A DNA stretch of 64,000 nt, taken from assembly GCA_963721435.1 (NCBI GenBank), contig CAVRJC010000005.1, positions 248,001 through 312,000 on the forward strand. Direction: 5' to 3'. This DNA is from CAVRJC01 sp963721435. GTDB taxonomy: Bacteria; Actinomycetota; Acidimicrobiia; IMCC26256; DASPTH01. The notes below the pieces were generated by a model. It had not been told where the DNA came from and searched no databases. It was given only the letters and a program-made list of their open reading frames with translations. Positions 44,321 through 53,696 of this stretch are shown here, piece after piece. The position numbers and the translations under genes are program-made. Positions within the stretch are counted from its first letter, which is position 1. The number at the start of each line of letters is the position of its first letter.

Positions 44321-45615
44321 CAGGCCGTGTGCCCGGTCAGCACGGCGAGGTCGTCGGAGAACTCGGGGTACGAGACGCCAGCGGCGCGCCAACCGTCGAT
44401 CGTCGATTCCCCCTCGATCGCGTTGGCCACGATCGCCGCCGCCATCGCGATGCGGTGGTCGCCGTGACTCTCGAACGCGGCCGACCGCGGGCGCCCGCCG
44501 ATGATCACGAGCCCAGCGGCCGACGATTCGGCACCGATGCCGACCGCGCGTACGAGCTGCTCCACGGTCGCAATGCGATCACTCTCCTTGACGCGGAGCT
44601 CCGACGCGTCGCGGATCTCGGTGACGCCGTCGGCGAAGGCGGCGGCGACCGCGAGCGCGGGGATCTCGTCCTGCACCAGCGCGATCTCTGCTCCCGCGAT
44701 GGTGGTGCCGGTGAGTGAGGAGGTCGCGGCGCGGATGTTGCCGACCGGCTCACCGAGCACCTCGCCCGTGATCTCGACCTCCACGTCGGCGCCCATCCGA
44801 CGGAGCACGTCGACGAACGCGATGCGCGTCGGGTTGCACGCGACGCCTTCGACCACGACACCGGAGTCGGGTGTGACCACCGCGCCGACCAGCCAGAACG
44901 CGGCCGACGACGGATCGCCCGGGATCGCGGCCTCGAACGCCTGCGGGACACCGGACCGCACGCGGATCGTGGTCGCGTCCACGCGCTCGATGGGCGCGCC
45001 GAGTGCGATCAACATCCGCTCGGTGTGGTCGCGGCTGCGGTGCGGCTCGGTGATCTCGGTGACGCCGCTCGCCTGCAAGCCCGCGAGCACGAGTGCGGTC
45101 TTCACCTGCGCGCTCGCGACCGGAAGCACGTGCGCGCAGCCGACCAGCGCGCCGCCGTCGACGGCGAGCGGCGGGAACGCGCCGTCATCGGGGCCGTCGA
45201 TGCGGGCACCCATCGCGCGCAGCGGCTCGACGACCCGGCGCATGGGACGCCGACGGAGCGACTCGTCGCCCGAGAGTGTGGTGCGGAACGGGCGTCCCGC
45301 GACCAGCCCGGTGAGGGTGCGGATCGACGTGCCCGAGTTCCCGCAGTCGACGACATCCGCCGACGCGACGAGTGCATCGAGGCCGCGGCCGTCGACCGTG
45401 ATGCCCGAGCCGGCAACGGTGATCGACACGCCCAACTGTGCGAGCGCGCGCCGCGTGCGGTAGACGTCATCGCCGCCGGCGAGCCCGATCGCGCGCGAAC
45501 GCCCGTCGCCCATCGCCGCGAACAGGAGCGCGCGGTGCGAGATGCTCTTGTCGCCGGGTACCCGCAGGCGCCCCCGCAACGGCGCGACTCCCACGACCGT
45601 CAGCTTGTCCTTCAC
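44320..45615 (-). CDS. aroA: 3-phosphoshikimate 1-carboxyvinyltransferase (EPSP synthase)
   Basis: 431 residues. PEP/S3P site motifs: LRVPGDKSISHRALLF (Lys/Ser/Arg), GNSGTSIRTLTGLVAG and RRRPMRRVVEPLRAMGARI. The C-terminal end has ELRVKESDRI and DHRIAMA. It catalyses the penultimate step to chorismate. The second element reads GTSIR rather than the GTAMR of class I enzymes, so class II type is possible. Overlaps tyrA by four bases. Confidence 0.96.
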   Translation of the reverse strand: MKDKLTVVGVAPLRGRLRVPGDKSISHRALLFAAMGDGRSRAIGLAGGDDVYRTRRALAQLGVSITVAGSGITVDGRGLDALVASADVVDCGNSGTSIRTLTGLVAGRPFRTTLSGDESLRRRPMRRVVEPLRAMGARIDGPDDGAFPPLAVDGGALVGCAHVLPVASAQVKTALVLAGLQASGVTEITEPHRSRDHTERMLIALGAPIERVDATTIRVRSGVPQAFEAAIPGDPSSAAFWLVGAVVTPDSGVVVEGVACNPTRIAFVDVLRRMGADVEVEITGEVLGEPVGNIRAATSSLTGTTIAGAEIALVQDEIPALAVAAAFADGVTEIRDASELRVKESDRIATVEQLVRAVGIGAESSAAGLVIIGGRPRSAAFESHGDHRIAMAAAIVANAIEGESTIDGWRAAGVSYPEFSDDLAVLTGHTA

Positions 45616-46711
45616 GCGAGCGGTGTCCGCGCCGTGTGGTAGCCGTGCTCGTGCAGCGCAGCTTCGAACGCGTCGGTGCCACGTTCGCCGACCACCAGCA
45701 CGAGCACACCGCTGCGGCCTTCCAACGAGTGGGCGATCTCGAAGTCGCGGATGTTCACACCGAAGGTCGCCGCGAGCGTCGCGACCTCGGCGATCACACC
45801 CTCGCGGTCGGGCACCGGGATGCGCAGCTCGAACAGCACCTCTTCGATCGGCAGGCCGACGGGCAGGTTGCGGCGCGCGACCCGCGCGGTCTCCAGCAGG
45901 TCGAGGAGCTCGGCGCGCTCACCACCCGCGACGATCGCGCGCACGCGCGTGAGCTCGTCGAGGTAGCCGTCGAGCGCGGTGACGATCGCGTCGCGATTCG
46001 CCAGGCAGATGTCGGGCCAGATCGCGGGGTGGCTCGACGCGATGCGGGTCATGTCGCGGAACCCGCCGGCCGCGAGGCGCAGCAGGATCGAGTGCTCGTC
46101 ACCCCGCGCGCTGGCGACGTTCATGAGCGTCGACGCGGCGAGCTGCGGCACGTGGCTCACCACCGCGACCAGCGAGTCGTGCAGCTCCGGCGCGACCGCG
46201 ATCGCCTCCGCGCCGAGCGAGGCGACGATCGCCCGCACCGACGCGAAGGCCTGCGGATCGGTCCGCCCGGTCGGCGTGAGCACCCACGTGGCGCCCACGA
46301 AGAGGTCGGCGTCGGCACCGGCGAGCCCCTCCTGCTCGGAGCCCGCCATGGGGTGACCACCGACGAAGTGTGCCGCCAGCTCCGGGCGCGCCCGTTCGAC
46401 CTCGGTGACGACCGGCGCCTTCACCGACCCGACGTCGGTCACGAGTGGCGCACCGGCGTCGAGCGCCTCGATCACCATCGCCGCGACCTGCCCCACCGGG
46501 ACCGCGATCACGGTGAGGTCTGCGCCTGCCACGGCGTCGGCGAGCGTCGGCGCCGACGCTCGGTGATCGCACCCACCGCGACCGCGGCCTCCGCGCGCTC
46601 GACGTCGCGGTCGAACCCGAGGACTTCGTACCCGGCCTTGCCGAGCGCGAGGCCGATCGAGCCACCGATCAAGCCGGTGCCGACGAGCGCGAGCCGCCGC
46701 GCGTCACTCAT
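45612..46711 (-). CDS. tyrA: Prephenate dehydrogenase with ACT domain, frameshifted
   Basis: The N terminus from ATG 46711 has the NAD loop VGTGLIGGSIGLALGKAGY. The frame breaks near 46545-46562 after GAITE, and the remainder reads LADAVAGADLTVIAVPVG, with the catalytic GGHPMAGSE motif, ANRDAI, and a C-terminal ACT domain (LRIPVPDREGVIAEVATLAA) for feedback by tyrosine. Corrected length about 366 residues. It converts prephenate to 4-hydroxyphenylpyruvate. Adjacent aroA and aroH support the role. Confidence 0.92.
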
Positions 46712-46726
46712 GTCGCGGCGTTCCGT

Positions 46727-47122
46727 CTACTTCGCGGCGTCGGTGGGCGCGTCGTCGTGCTGGACGAGGTCCTGGCGCAGGGCCGCCGCACCTTCGAGGA
46801 ACACGTGCTGCAACTCCGACCTCGACCGCGCGGTGTAGCAATGGATCAGGACCCGCACGCAGCGCGGGGTGCCGTGCGGGACGGCCTGCTCCTGCGCACC
46901 GAGCAGGGGGATGTCACCGAGGTCGAGCGCGCCACGCGCCGACGTGGCCGGGAACTGCGCGGTGAGGTCGGGGGTCGCGGTGAAGATCATGCTGACGACA
47001 TCGTCGTTGGTGAGGTCGTTGCGCGCGAACAGCTCCTTGACCAGGCGCGACACCTTGGTGTCGATCTCGATCTTGGAGTCTTCGTCACACGTGGTCGCGC
47101 CGCGCAGCGCCTGCAATCTCAC
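46727..47122 (-). CDS. aroH: Chorismate mutase, AroH type
   Basis: 131 residues from GTG 47122. AroH fold: LQALRGATTCDEDSKIEID (active-site Arg), then SARGALDLGDIPLLGAQEQ and GTPRCVRVLIHCYT with the conserved Cys-Val-Arg. It rearranges chorismate to prephenate, the substrate of the adjacent tyrA product. The frame is open upstream into rluB without a stop, but the rluB end reads better in another frame with a TAA 11 bases before this GTG. Independent translation is therefore favoured over a fusion. Confidence 0.88.
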   Translation of the reverse strand: MRLQALRGATTCDEDSKIEIDTKVSRLVKELFARNDLTNDDVVSMIFTATPDLTAQFPATSARGALDLGDIPLLGAQEQAVPHGTPRCVRVLIHCYTARSRSELQHVFLEGAAALRQDLVQHDDAPTDAAK

Positions 47123-47133
47123 GCCGAGCGAGG

Positions 47134-47923
47134 TTAGCCGGGGGCCGGCGGCGGGCTCGACGCGTTCTCGCGCGCGTTCATCACCTGATTCGGCTCCGGT
47201 CGCGGCCTCGTAGAGCGCGCGCACTTCCTGCGGCGTCAGCGGTCGCCACTCCCCCGGCGGCAGACGCCAGTCGGCGAGCGGCCCGATCCGCGTCCGCACG
47301 AGACGACGGACCGGGTGCCCGATGGCCTCGCACATGCGCCGGACCTGACGATTGCGGCCTTCGTGGATCGTGAGCTCGATGGCCGCGCCCGGCGCGCGCT
47401 CCTGCACCAACGTCACCGTGGCCGGCGCGGTCGGGCCGTCGTCGAGATCGACGCCGGTGCGCAACGAGCGCAGCTCGCCCGGGGTCGGCACGCCGTCGAC
47501 CTCGGCGAGATAGGTCTTGGCCACGCCATGGCTCGGGTGAGTCAGCAGCTGCGTGAGGTCGCCGTCATTGGTGAGCACGAGGAGCCCCTCGGTCTCGTAG
47601 TCGAGGCGACCGACGGGGAAGACGCGCGGAGCGTCGGGCACGAGCTCGACGACGGTCGCGCGTCCTTCGGGGTCCGACGCGGTGCTCACGTAGCCCGCGG
47701 GCTTGTTGAGGAGGTAGTAGACGAGGTCGTCGCGGGCGGAGACGCGCACGCCATCGACCGCGATCACGTCGACCTCGGGATCGACGCGTCGTCCCGGTTG
47801 CGCCTGCTCGCCGTTCACGGTGACGCGACCATGCGAGACGAGATCGTCGCAGACGCGACGCGAGCCGTAGCCGGCGCGCGCGAGCACCTTCTGGAGTCGC
47901 TCGCCTGACGGTTGGTCGCTCAC
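47134..47923 (-). CDS. rluB: 23S rRNA pseudouridine synthase RluB/RsuA family, frameshifted near the end
   Basis: Starts at GTG 47923, overlapping the scpB stop (GTGA). N-terminal S4 domain (ERLQKVLARAGYGSRRVCDDL), then the synthase domain with LNKPAGYVSTASD, catalytic Asp in VGRLDYETEGLLVLTNDGDL, and HEGRNRQVRRMCEAIGHPV. After VRALYEAA the third-position GC drops in the open frame. The next frame has uniformly G/C third positions (EPNQVMNARENASSPPPAPG) and stops at 47134-47136. A one-base indel near 47200 is inferred. Confidence 0.88.
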
Positions 47924-48540
47924 TGGACCGACGTGTCGGCCTCGGGATCGCTGCTCAGGTGCAGGCCGCGCTCGAGCGCCTCCACCACGGACGCATCGGG
48001 GACGAAGTCGCCGAGCGGCGGCAGGTCGGCGAGCGAGTGGAGGCCGAGGCGCTCGAGGAAGAGCGTGGTCGTGCCGTACAGCACGGCGTTGCCGGGCCCG
48101 GGATCGCGACCGACCTCGTGCACGTAGCCCCGCTGGAGGAGTGTGTTGACGGTTGCTTCGACGTTGACGCCCCGGATCGCGGAGATCTGCCCGCGGGAGA
48201 TCGGTTGCTTGTAGGCGATGATCGCGAGCGTCTCGAGCGAGGGCCCCGACAGGCGCGAGTGCTGCGCGTCGAGGACGAAGCGCTCGACGTAGGGCGCGAG
48301 ATCGGGATGGGTCTGGAAGCGGTAGCCACCGGCAACCCGTGCGAGCACGAACCCGCGGCCTTCGGCCTCGTACTCGAACGCCAGCGCGCTGCAGATCTCC
48401 TCGACGCGGGTGACCGGGAGCTCGACGAGCTGTGCGAGCACGCCCGGTTCGATGGGCTCGGTGACCGCGAGCACGACCGCTTCGATCGCCCGCCGCGCCT
48501 CCAAGTCGCGTTCGTCGATCTCGGGCCCCGGATCGCTCAC
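47920..48540 (-). CDS. scpB: Segregation and condensation protein B
   Basis: 206 residues, two winged-helix domains: ARRAIEAVVLAVTEPIEPG with ICSALAFEYEAEGRGF, then SGPSLETLAIIAYKQPISRG with IRGVNVEATVNTLLQRGYV. ScpB dimers regulate the SMC-ScpA ring in chromosome organisation. GTGA overlaps at both ends couple it to scpA and rluB, the order conserved in actinobacteria. Confidence 0.95.
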   Translation of the reverse strand: MSDPGPEIDERDLEARRAIEAVVLAVTEPIEPGVLAQLVELPVTRVEEICSALAFEYEAEGRGFVLARVAGGYRFQTHPDLAPYVERFVLDAQHSRLSGPSLETLAIIAYKQPISRGQISAIRGVNVEATVNTLLQRGYVHEVGRDPGPGNAVLYGTTTLFLERLGLHSLADLPPLGDFVPDASVVEALERGLHLSSDPEADTSVQ

Positions 48541-49409
48541 GACGCGCCTCCCGATACCGTCTGGCCTTGCACCGTCTGGCGTTGCACCGACTCGGCGGCG
48601 TGGTCGACAACCGGCTCCGCGTCGGCAGCGGGCTCGTCGTCCCAGTCGTCGAGGCTCACCATGTCGAGCGCCATCTCACCTTCTTGGAGGCGGCGCACGA
48701 GCAGCTCACCGAAGTTCTCGAACTGCAGGATGTCGACCATGCCCTGCTTGTAGAGCTCGAGCACCCCGAGAAACCGCACGACCACTTCGAGGCGGGTCTC
48801 GACACCGGCCACCAGGGCGCGGAAGCTCATCGGCTCGGATGCGGGGAGGAGCCGCAGCAGTGACTCCACCGCGTCGCGCACGCTTGCGCGCACCGGCGCG
48901 ATGTGCTCGGTGTCGACGACCGGCTCGGGCTTGGCTGCGAGCATTCGCAGCGCCGCGGCCCGCAACGCCGCCGGGCGGACCGATTCGAGCGGGTCGGGTA
49001 CCAGCCAGCGGTAGGGCTCCTCGGGGCCTGCGAGGCGAGGCACGCTGCGACCCGCTCGGCGCGCGAGCGCATCGAGGGTCTGCGCGGCATCCTTGAACGT
49101 CTTGCACTCGAGCAGTCGGGCGAGGAGCAGGTCGCGCTCCTCGAACCGCAGCAGCTCTTCGTCGAGCTCACCGTCGTCGACACCGGGCAGCAGGCGCCGC
49201 GCCTTCAGCTCGACGAGCGTCGCCGCGATCAGCAGGAACTCGGTCGCGACGTCGAGATCGAGGGAGTCCATGCGGTCGAGCTCGGCCAGGTACTGGTCGA
49301 TGATGCTCGAGAGCGACACCTCCCAGAGGTCGACCTCCTGCTTGAGGATGAGGTGCAGCAGCAGATCGAAGGGGCCTTCGTAGACGCTGGTGTGGACGTC
49401 CAAAACCAT
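48537..49409 (-). CDS. scpA: Segregation and condensation protein A (kleisin)
   Basis: 290 residues. N-terminal kleisin region VYEGPFDLLLHLILKQEVDLWEVS and ATEFLLIAATLVELKARRLLP binds the SMC neck. The C-terminal winged helix has VVVRFLGVLELYKQGMVDILQFENFG. An unusual in-frame repeat QRQTV-QGQTV precedes the stop. It is first gene of the minus-strand series and divergent from trpS, with a 16-bp palindrome between the two starts. Confidence 0.95.
   Translation of the reverse strand: MVLDVHTSVYEGPFDLLLHLILKQEVDLWEVSLSSIIDQYLAELDRMDSLDLDVATEFLLIAATLVELKARRLLPGVDDGELDEELLRFEERDLLLARLLECKTFKDAAQTLDALARRAGRSVPRLAGPEEPYRWLVPDPLESVRPAALRAAALRMLAAKPEPVVDTEHIAPVRASVRDAVESLLRLLPASEPMSFRALVAGVETRLEVVVRFLGVLELYKQGMVDILQFENFGELLVRRLQEGEMALDMVSLDDWDDEPAADAEPVVDHAAESVQRQTVQGQTVSGGAS
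48556..48589. repeat. 15-bp in-frame tandem repeat at the 3' end of scpA
   Basis: ACCGTCTGGCCTTGC and ACCGTCTGGCGTTGC, one mismatch, then a partial third copy. It encodes the repeated pentapeptides just before the ScpA stop. Confidence 0.8.
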
Positions 49410-49420
49410 TGACTCGACAG

Positions 49421-49436
49421 TACCGGAGCACCGGTA
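49421..49436. promoter_or_regulatory. 16-bp palindrome in the divergent scpA-trpS region
   Basis: TACCGGAGCACCGGTA: six perfect pairs around AGCA, in a 39-base gap. TAGTCT (49435-49440), a possible trpS -10 box eight bases before the ATG, overlaps its right arm, so protein binding could control both directions. Confidence 0.45.
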
Positions 49437-49448
49437 GTCTCACGCGCC

Positions 49449-50453
49449 ATGCCGCGCGTCTTTTCCGGAATCCAACCAACCGGCGAGAAGCATCTCGGAA
49501 ACTATCTGGGCGCGGTGCGCTACTGGGTCGCGGCACAGGACGCCGCCACTGCCCCCGACGACTCGCTCTACTGCGTGGTCGACCTCCACGCGATGACGCT
49601 GCCCTACGACGCCGGCGAGCTCGCCGAACGGACCCGCCGCACGGTGATGTTCCTGCTCGCGGCGGGCCTCGACCCCGAGAAGTGCATCCTCTTCGTGCAG
49701 AGCCACGTGCCCGAGCACGCCGAGCTCACCTGGATCCTGAACTGCGTCGCGACATTCGGGGAGCTTCGCCGCATGACGCAGTTCAAGGACAAGTCGGGCG
49801 GGCAGGAGTCGGTGAGCGTGGGTCTGTTCGACTACCCGGTGCTCATGGCCGCCGACATCCTCGCCTACGACACCGACCGCGTACCCGTCGGCGACGACCA
49901 ACGTCAGCACCTCGAGCTGGCGCGTGACATCGCCACGCGGTTCAACCACCGGTACGGCCCCACGCTCGTGGTCCCCGAAGCGACGATCCCGCCCGTGGGG
50001 GCGCGCATCATGGACCTCCAGCAGCCCACCAAGAAGATGTCGACGTCGTCGGAGACGCACCAGGGCACGCTGCACCTGTTCGAAGACCCGAAGGTGCTCG
50101 AGAAGCGCATCAAGTCGGCGGTCACCGACTCGGGCAGCGAGGTTCGCTACGACCCCGACGAGAAGCCCGGCGTCTCGAACCTCCTCGACATTCTCGCCGG
50201 CACCACCGGCCGCTCGATCCCCGAGGTCGAAGCCGAGTTCGCGACTGCGCAGTACGGCACGCTCAAGAAGGCCGTCGCCGACGCGGTGATCGAATTCGTC
50301 CGCCCGCTCCAGGAGCGGTACGCCGAGCTCGAGCAGGACCCCGCCGAAGTCGCGAGGATCATCGCCGACGGCGCGGCACGCGCCCACGCGCTGGCAGCTC
50401 CCGTCGTCGAACGGGCCCGCCGCGCGGCAGGGCTCCTGCCACTCTCGAGCTGA
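49449..50453 (+). CDS. trpS: Tryptophanyl-tRNA synthetase
   Basis: 334 residues, class I synthetase. HIGH-like motif TGEKHLGNYLG, KMSKS variant KKMSTS near residue 197, and SGIQPTG at the start. It charges tRNA-Trp. The transcript may be leaderless. The following TMEM175-type gene starts on the last base of the stop codon (TGATG), so translation is coupled. Confidence 0.97.
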   Translation: MPRVFSGIQPTGEKHLGNYLGAVRYWVAAQDAATAPDDSLYCVVDLHAMTLPYDAGELAERTRRTVMFLLAAGLDPEKCILFVQSHVPEHAELTWILNCVATFGELRRMTQFKDKSGGQESVSVGLFDYPVLMAADILAYDTDRVPVGDDQRQHLELARDIATRFNHRYGPTLVVPEATIPPVGARIMDLQQPTKKMSTSSETHQGTLHLFEDPKVLEKRIKSAVTDSGSEVRYDPDEKPGVSNLLDILAGTTGRSIPEVEAEFATAQYGTLKKAVADAVIEFVRPLQERYAELEQDPAEVARIIADGAARAHALAAPVVERARRAAGLLPLSS

Positions 50454-51124
50454 TGGACGGCGAGCCGCACAACGACCCGCCACGCAACGACCGGCCCCGC
50501 TACGAGCGCCACTCCCCCGGGCTGGAGTTCGACCGCTTCGTGTTCTTCAGCGACGCGGTGTTCGCGATCGCGATGACGTTGCTCGTCGTCGGCATCGGGA
50601 TCCCGCACGTCGCGAGCGACAACCTCGAGCACGCGCTGCACAACAAGAGCGACGAGATCATCAGCTTCTTCATCAGCTTCCTCGTCATCGGGTACTACTG
50701 GCTCGCCCACCACCGCTTCGTCGCGCAGCTCGTGACCATCGACACCGGCTTCATGGTGTTGAACCTCGCGTATCTCGCCGCGATCGCGTTCGTGCCGTTC
50801 CCCACCGCACTGGTCGGCGTGTACAACGGCCACACGGTGTCAGTGGTGCTGTATGCCGCCACGTTGGGCGCGGCGAGCTTCTTCGAGGTGATGATGTTCG
50901 TGCGCGCGCACCGCGAGAACCTGTTCCGGCACGAGATGTCCCGCGAGGCGTTCCGGTTCAACGTGCTGGCGTCGTCGGCACCCGTCGTCGTGTTCTTCAT
51001 CTCGATCCCGCTCGCTTACGTGAACACCACGCTCGCGCTCTCCAGCTGGCTCATCATCTTCCCGATCGAGTGGGCACTCGGCACGTACTTCAAGCCGGCT
51101 GACGCCGACGACGAGCTCGTCTGA
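50453..51124 (+). CDS. TMEM175-family (DUF1211) potassium channel-like protein
   Basis: 223 residues, about six membrane helices. The family signature RFVFFSDAVFAIAMTLL (RxxxFSD at residues 28-35) forms the pore-lining first helix; only one copy of the six-helix unit is present, as in bacterial tetrameric members. Later helices include FFISFLVIGYYWLAHHRF and MVLNLAYLAAIAFVPFPTAL. Such channels are K+-permeable in tested cases. Coupled to trpS by TGATG. Confidence 0.88.
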   Translation: MDGEPHNDPPRNDRPRYERHSPGLEFDRFVFFSDAVFAIAMTLLVVGIGIPHVASDNLEHALHNKSDEIISFFISFLVIGYYWLAHHRFVAQLVTIDTGFMVLNLAYLAAIAFVPFPTALVGVYNGHTVSVVLYAATLGAASFFEVMMFVRAHRENLFRHEMSREAFRFNVLASSAPVVVFFISIPLAYVNTTLALSSWLIIFPIEWALGTYFKPADADDELV

Positions 51125-51126
51125 GC

Positions 51127-51660
51127 TCAGTCGTTGTCGCAGCTGTCGAGCGCGACCACCACGACGTCAGGGATCGCCAGGTCGCCCGGCTTCGGCGTCG
51201 TGTGGTGGGCGGCGGCCCAGCGCGCCGCTTCCTCAGGCCCGCGCACGACCCGAATCCGGTCGGCGCCGAGCTCGGGGTGGCGCAGGTAGAGGCCGACCCG
51301 GCGGGTGAAGCCGCTCTTCTCCGACCACGCGTCGGCCATGTCCCGCCCGGCGGCGGCGCCCGCCACCGTCGCGACCACGTGCCCGTACACGCCGAGCCGC
51401 GCGTCGAGCTTGCCGATGTCGTGCAGCAACGCACACGAGATCCACATCGGGTCGTCGGCGTACGGCGTGTCGACCAACTGGGCCTGCACGCCGCGCGCGA
51501 CTGCAATCGCGTGGCGGCGATCGTGGCTGGGCTGCCGCTGCCACAGGGCGAACGCGTCGGGACCGAGCACCGACTCCGCCCACTCGACGTCGTCGACGCG
51601 TGGCGGCCCCGGGCGCAAAGCCCCGAAGAAGCGGCGGGTGAGATGGACGGCCTTCATCAA
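51127..51660 (-). CDS. HD-domain phosphohydrolase-like protein
   Basis: 177 residues. The HD metal site is visible as HDRRHAIAVA, LLHDIGKLDARLG and a later AAAHH. The motif spacing fits the small HD superfamily, whose members hydrolyse phosphate esters or nucleotides. Substrate unknown. The start overlaps the M50 protease stop by four bases and the gene converges with the channel gene two bases away. Confidence 0.8.
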   Translation of the reverse strand: MMKAVHLTRRFFGALRPGPPRVDDVEWAESVLGPDAFALWQRQPSHDRRHAIAVARGVQAQLVDTPYADDPMWISCALLHDIGKLDARLGVYGHVVATVAGAAAGRDMADAWSEKSGFTRRVGLYLRHPELGADRIRVVRGPEEAARWAAAHHTTPKPGDLAIPDVVVVALDSCDND

Positions 51661-52313
51661 CCGGACAAGAACACGAAGTCGATGAGGCGGTTCTCGAACG
51701 GCCGGAGGAACTCGCTGATGATGCCGGTCGAGAACACGAGCAGGAACAGCACGAGGAAACCGTAGGGACGGAACTTGTACCAGTGCGGGAGCCAGGCCCC
51801 CGGGAGCGCGCGCTCGATGATCGCGGAGCCGTCGAGTGGCGGGATCGGCAACAGGTTGAACAGCCCGAGGAACAGGTTCACGAGCGCGAACGAGAACAGG
51901 ATCTGCACACCGAGCGGGAGATCCGCGATCCCGAACCGAAACGGCACCGTGGCGGGATCGAAGGCGGCGCGTGCCGCGAGCGCGGCGCAGACCATCAGGA
52001 TGAAGTTCGTCGCCGGCCCGGCGAGGCTCACGAACAGCATGTCACGTCGCGGCTTGTGCAAGCGGCTCGGATTCACCGGTACCGGCTTCGCCCACGCGAT
52101 CACGGGAACACCGAGGATCGCACCCATCGCCGGGAGCACGATCGAACCGAAGGGGTCGATGTGCGGCACTGGGTTGAGGGTGAGCCGGCCCGCGTCCTTG
52201 GCGGTGCGATCGCCGAACCACAGCGCGACGACGCCGTGGCTGATCTCGTGGAGGATCACTGCGACGACCAGGCAGCCGAAGAAGACGAGCGCCTGCTCGA
52301 CGTTGGTGCTCAC
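51657..52313 (-). CDS. Site-2-protease-type M50 family membrane metalloprotease
   Basis: 218 residues from GTG 52313. Zinc site HEISHG in helix two and the third ligand region LLPIPPLDG near residue 155; the GPATN element lies between. Four or five membrane helices, no PDZ domain, so it belongs to the short SREBP-like M50B group, distinct from RseP. Substrate unknown. It sits between a DksA-like gene and the HD gene. Confidence 0.9.
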   Translation of the reverse strand: MSTNVEQALVFFGCLVVAVILHEISHGVVALWFGDRTAKDAGRLTLNPVPHIDPFGSIVLPAMGAILGVPVIAWAKPVPVNPSRLHKPRRDMLFVSLAGPATNFILMVCAALAARAAFDPATVPFRFGIADLPLGVQILFSFALVNLFLGLFNLLPIPPLDGSAIIERALPGAWLPHWYKFRPYGFLVLFLLVFSTGIISEFLRPFENRLIDFVFLSG

Positions 52314-52335
52314 TCGGCGCGTGCCGTCGGCGTGG

Positions 52336-52668
52336 TCAGCGGCGCTGAGACGCGCAGGTGATGCAGAGTCGTGCCTCGGGCATCGCTTCGAGCCGGGGTT
52401 CGCTGATCTGCTGCTGGCACGACTCGCACGTGCCGTAGGTACCGGCATCGAGCTTGGCGAGCGCGTCGTTGATCTCGGCCAGTGTCTCGGTGAGCTGGCC
52501 CGCGACGGCGTCGTTCTCACCGCGCTCGGCGGTGACCTGACCGGAGTCGGCGAAGTTCTCGTCGAAGTCGAGCTTCTCGCCGCCACCGAGCTCTCGGATC
52601 TGCGCGAGCAACCGGTCACGCTCTTCCTGGAGGTGATCGCGCACCACCGTGAGCGAGGTGTCAGGCAT
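52336..52668 (-). CDS. TraR/DksA-family zinc-finger protein
   Basis: 110 residues. An N-terminal coiled-coil (VVRDHLQEERDRLLAQIREL) is followed by ALAKLDAGTYGTCESCQQQI and RLEAMPEARLCITC, the four-Cys zinc finger of DksA proteins. Actinobacterial members bind RNA polymerase in the secondary channel or act as CarD-independent stress regulators; the coiled-coil tip Asp pair of E. coli DksA is not obvious. Start ATG 52668. Confidence 0.9.
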   Translation of the reverse strand: MPDTSLTVVRDHLQEERDRLLAQIRELGGGEKLDFDENFADSGQVTAERGENDAVAGQLTETLAEINDALAKLDAGTYGTCESCQQQISEPRLEAMPEARLCITCASQRR

Positions 52669-52709
52669 GGGGCGAGTGTAGTGCTGTGCCCTCCGAGCGG
52701 CCCGCGGCC

Positions 52710-53687
52710 TTACTGCCGAACCGGACTGCCCCGATCGTGGCGCGCCCGGGGATGGGCGGCGTCGTAGACGGCCCGCAACCGCTCCGGTGACACCTTCGTG
52801 TACACCTGCGTGGTCGAGAGGCTGGCGTGCCCGAGCAGCTCCTGCACGACGCGGATGTCGGCGCCGTGGTCGAGCATGTGGGTCGCGCACGAGTGACGGA
52901 GCACGTGCGGGAAGAGCCGGTCGGAGAGACCGGCGCGGTCACCCGCGGCCCGCACCACCAACCAAGCGCCCTGACGCGTGAGCCGGCCGCCGCGTGCGTT
53001 GAGGAAGACCGCTGACTCTGCCCGCGCTCGAGGACGCGCGAGCGCGGGACGACCGCGCGTGAGGTAGTCGCCGATCGCGGCGCGCGCGGTGCGACCGATC
53101 GGCGTCACCCGCTCCTTGGCCCCCTTGCCCAGCACCCGGACGAGCCCGTCGTAGAGATCGAGGTCACCGATGTCGAGCCCCACCAGCTCGCTGATGCGCA
53201 GCCCGGCGCCGTAGAGCGTCTCGAGCATGGCGCGGTCGCGGAGTGCACGCGGCTCCTCGCCCGTGACCGCGTTCAACAAGGCGGTCACCTCCGCCTCGCT
53301 GAGCGCCTTCGGGATCCCCTGCGGCACGCGCGGGCTGCCGATGTCTTCACTCGGGTCCGACGCGAGCAGCCCTTCCTCGGCGCAGAAGCGATGGAACGAG
53401 CGCACCGCGGCGACCGCGCGCGCGATGGTCGCCGGCGCATACCGCGGGCGGCCCTCGTCGTCACGCGCGTTGCGCAACTCGTCGACGTAGGCCGCGACGG
53501 TCGCTTCGTTCACCGTGGTCGGGTCGAGCTCCCCGACGCGACGGAGGTAGCTCTCGTACCGGCGGAGATCGCGGCGGTACGCGGCGAGCGAGTTCGCAGC
53601 CAGCCCGCGCTCCACCCGCAACCACGTCTCGTACTCCGCCAGCAGATCGGAGAGGCGCTCGTCGCGCGCACGCGCGGCCTGAGCCAT
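52710..53687 (-). CDS. xerD: Tyrosine recombinase XerD/XerC
   Basis: 325 residues. N-terminal SAM-like domain (LLAEYETWLRVERGLAANSL), catalytic Arg in LYGAGLRISELVGL, then HVLRHSCATHML (HxxR), LLGHASLSTTQVYT and the nucleophile Tyr. It resolves chromosome dimers. Its position directly after the Nudix gene and pyrG matches Rv1701, so a chromosomal Xer rather than a phage integrase. Confidence 0.94.
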   Translation of the reverse strand: MAQAARARDERLSDLLAEYETWLRVERGLAANSLAAYRRDLRRYESYLRRVGELDPTTVNEATVAAYVDELRNARDDEGRPRYAPATIARAVAAVRSFHRFCAEEGLLASDPSEDIGSPRVPQGIPKALSEAEVTALLNAVTGEEPRALRDRAMLETLYGAGLRISELVGLDIGDLDLYDGLVRVLGKGAKERVTPIGRTARAAIGDYLTRGRPALARPRARAESAVFLNARGGRLTRQGAWLVVRAAGDRAGLSDRLFPHVLRHSCATHMLDHGADIRVVQELLGHASLSTTQVYTKVSPERLRAVYDAAHPRARHDRGSPVRQ

Positions 53688-53696
53688 ACGCGGCAG

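Noticed and set aside
46727..47923. A continuous frame joins the pseudouridine synthase RluB to chorismate mutase AroH, an apparent novel fusion.
   Set aside because: Third-position GC collapses in the linker of the open frame while the next frame is uniformly GC-rich and ends in TAA 11 bases before the AroH GTG. A one-base indel explains it.
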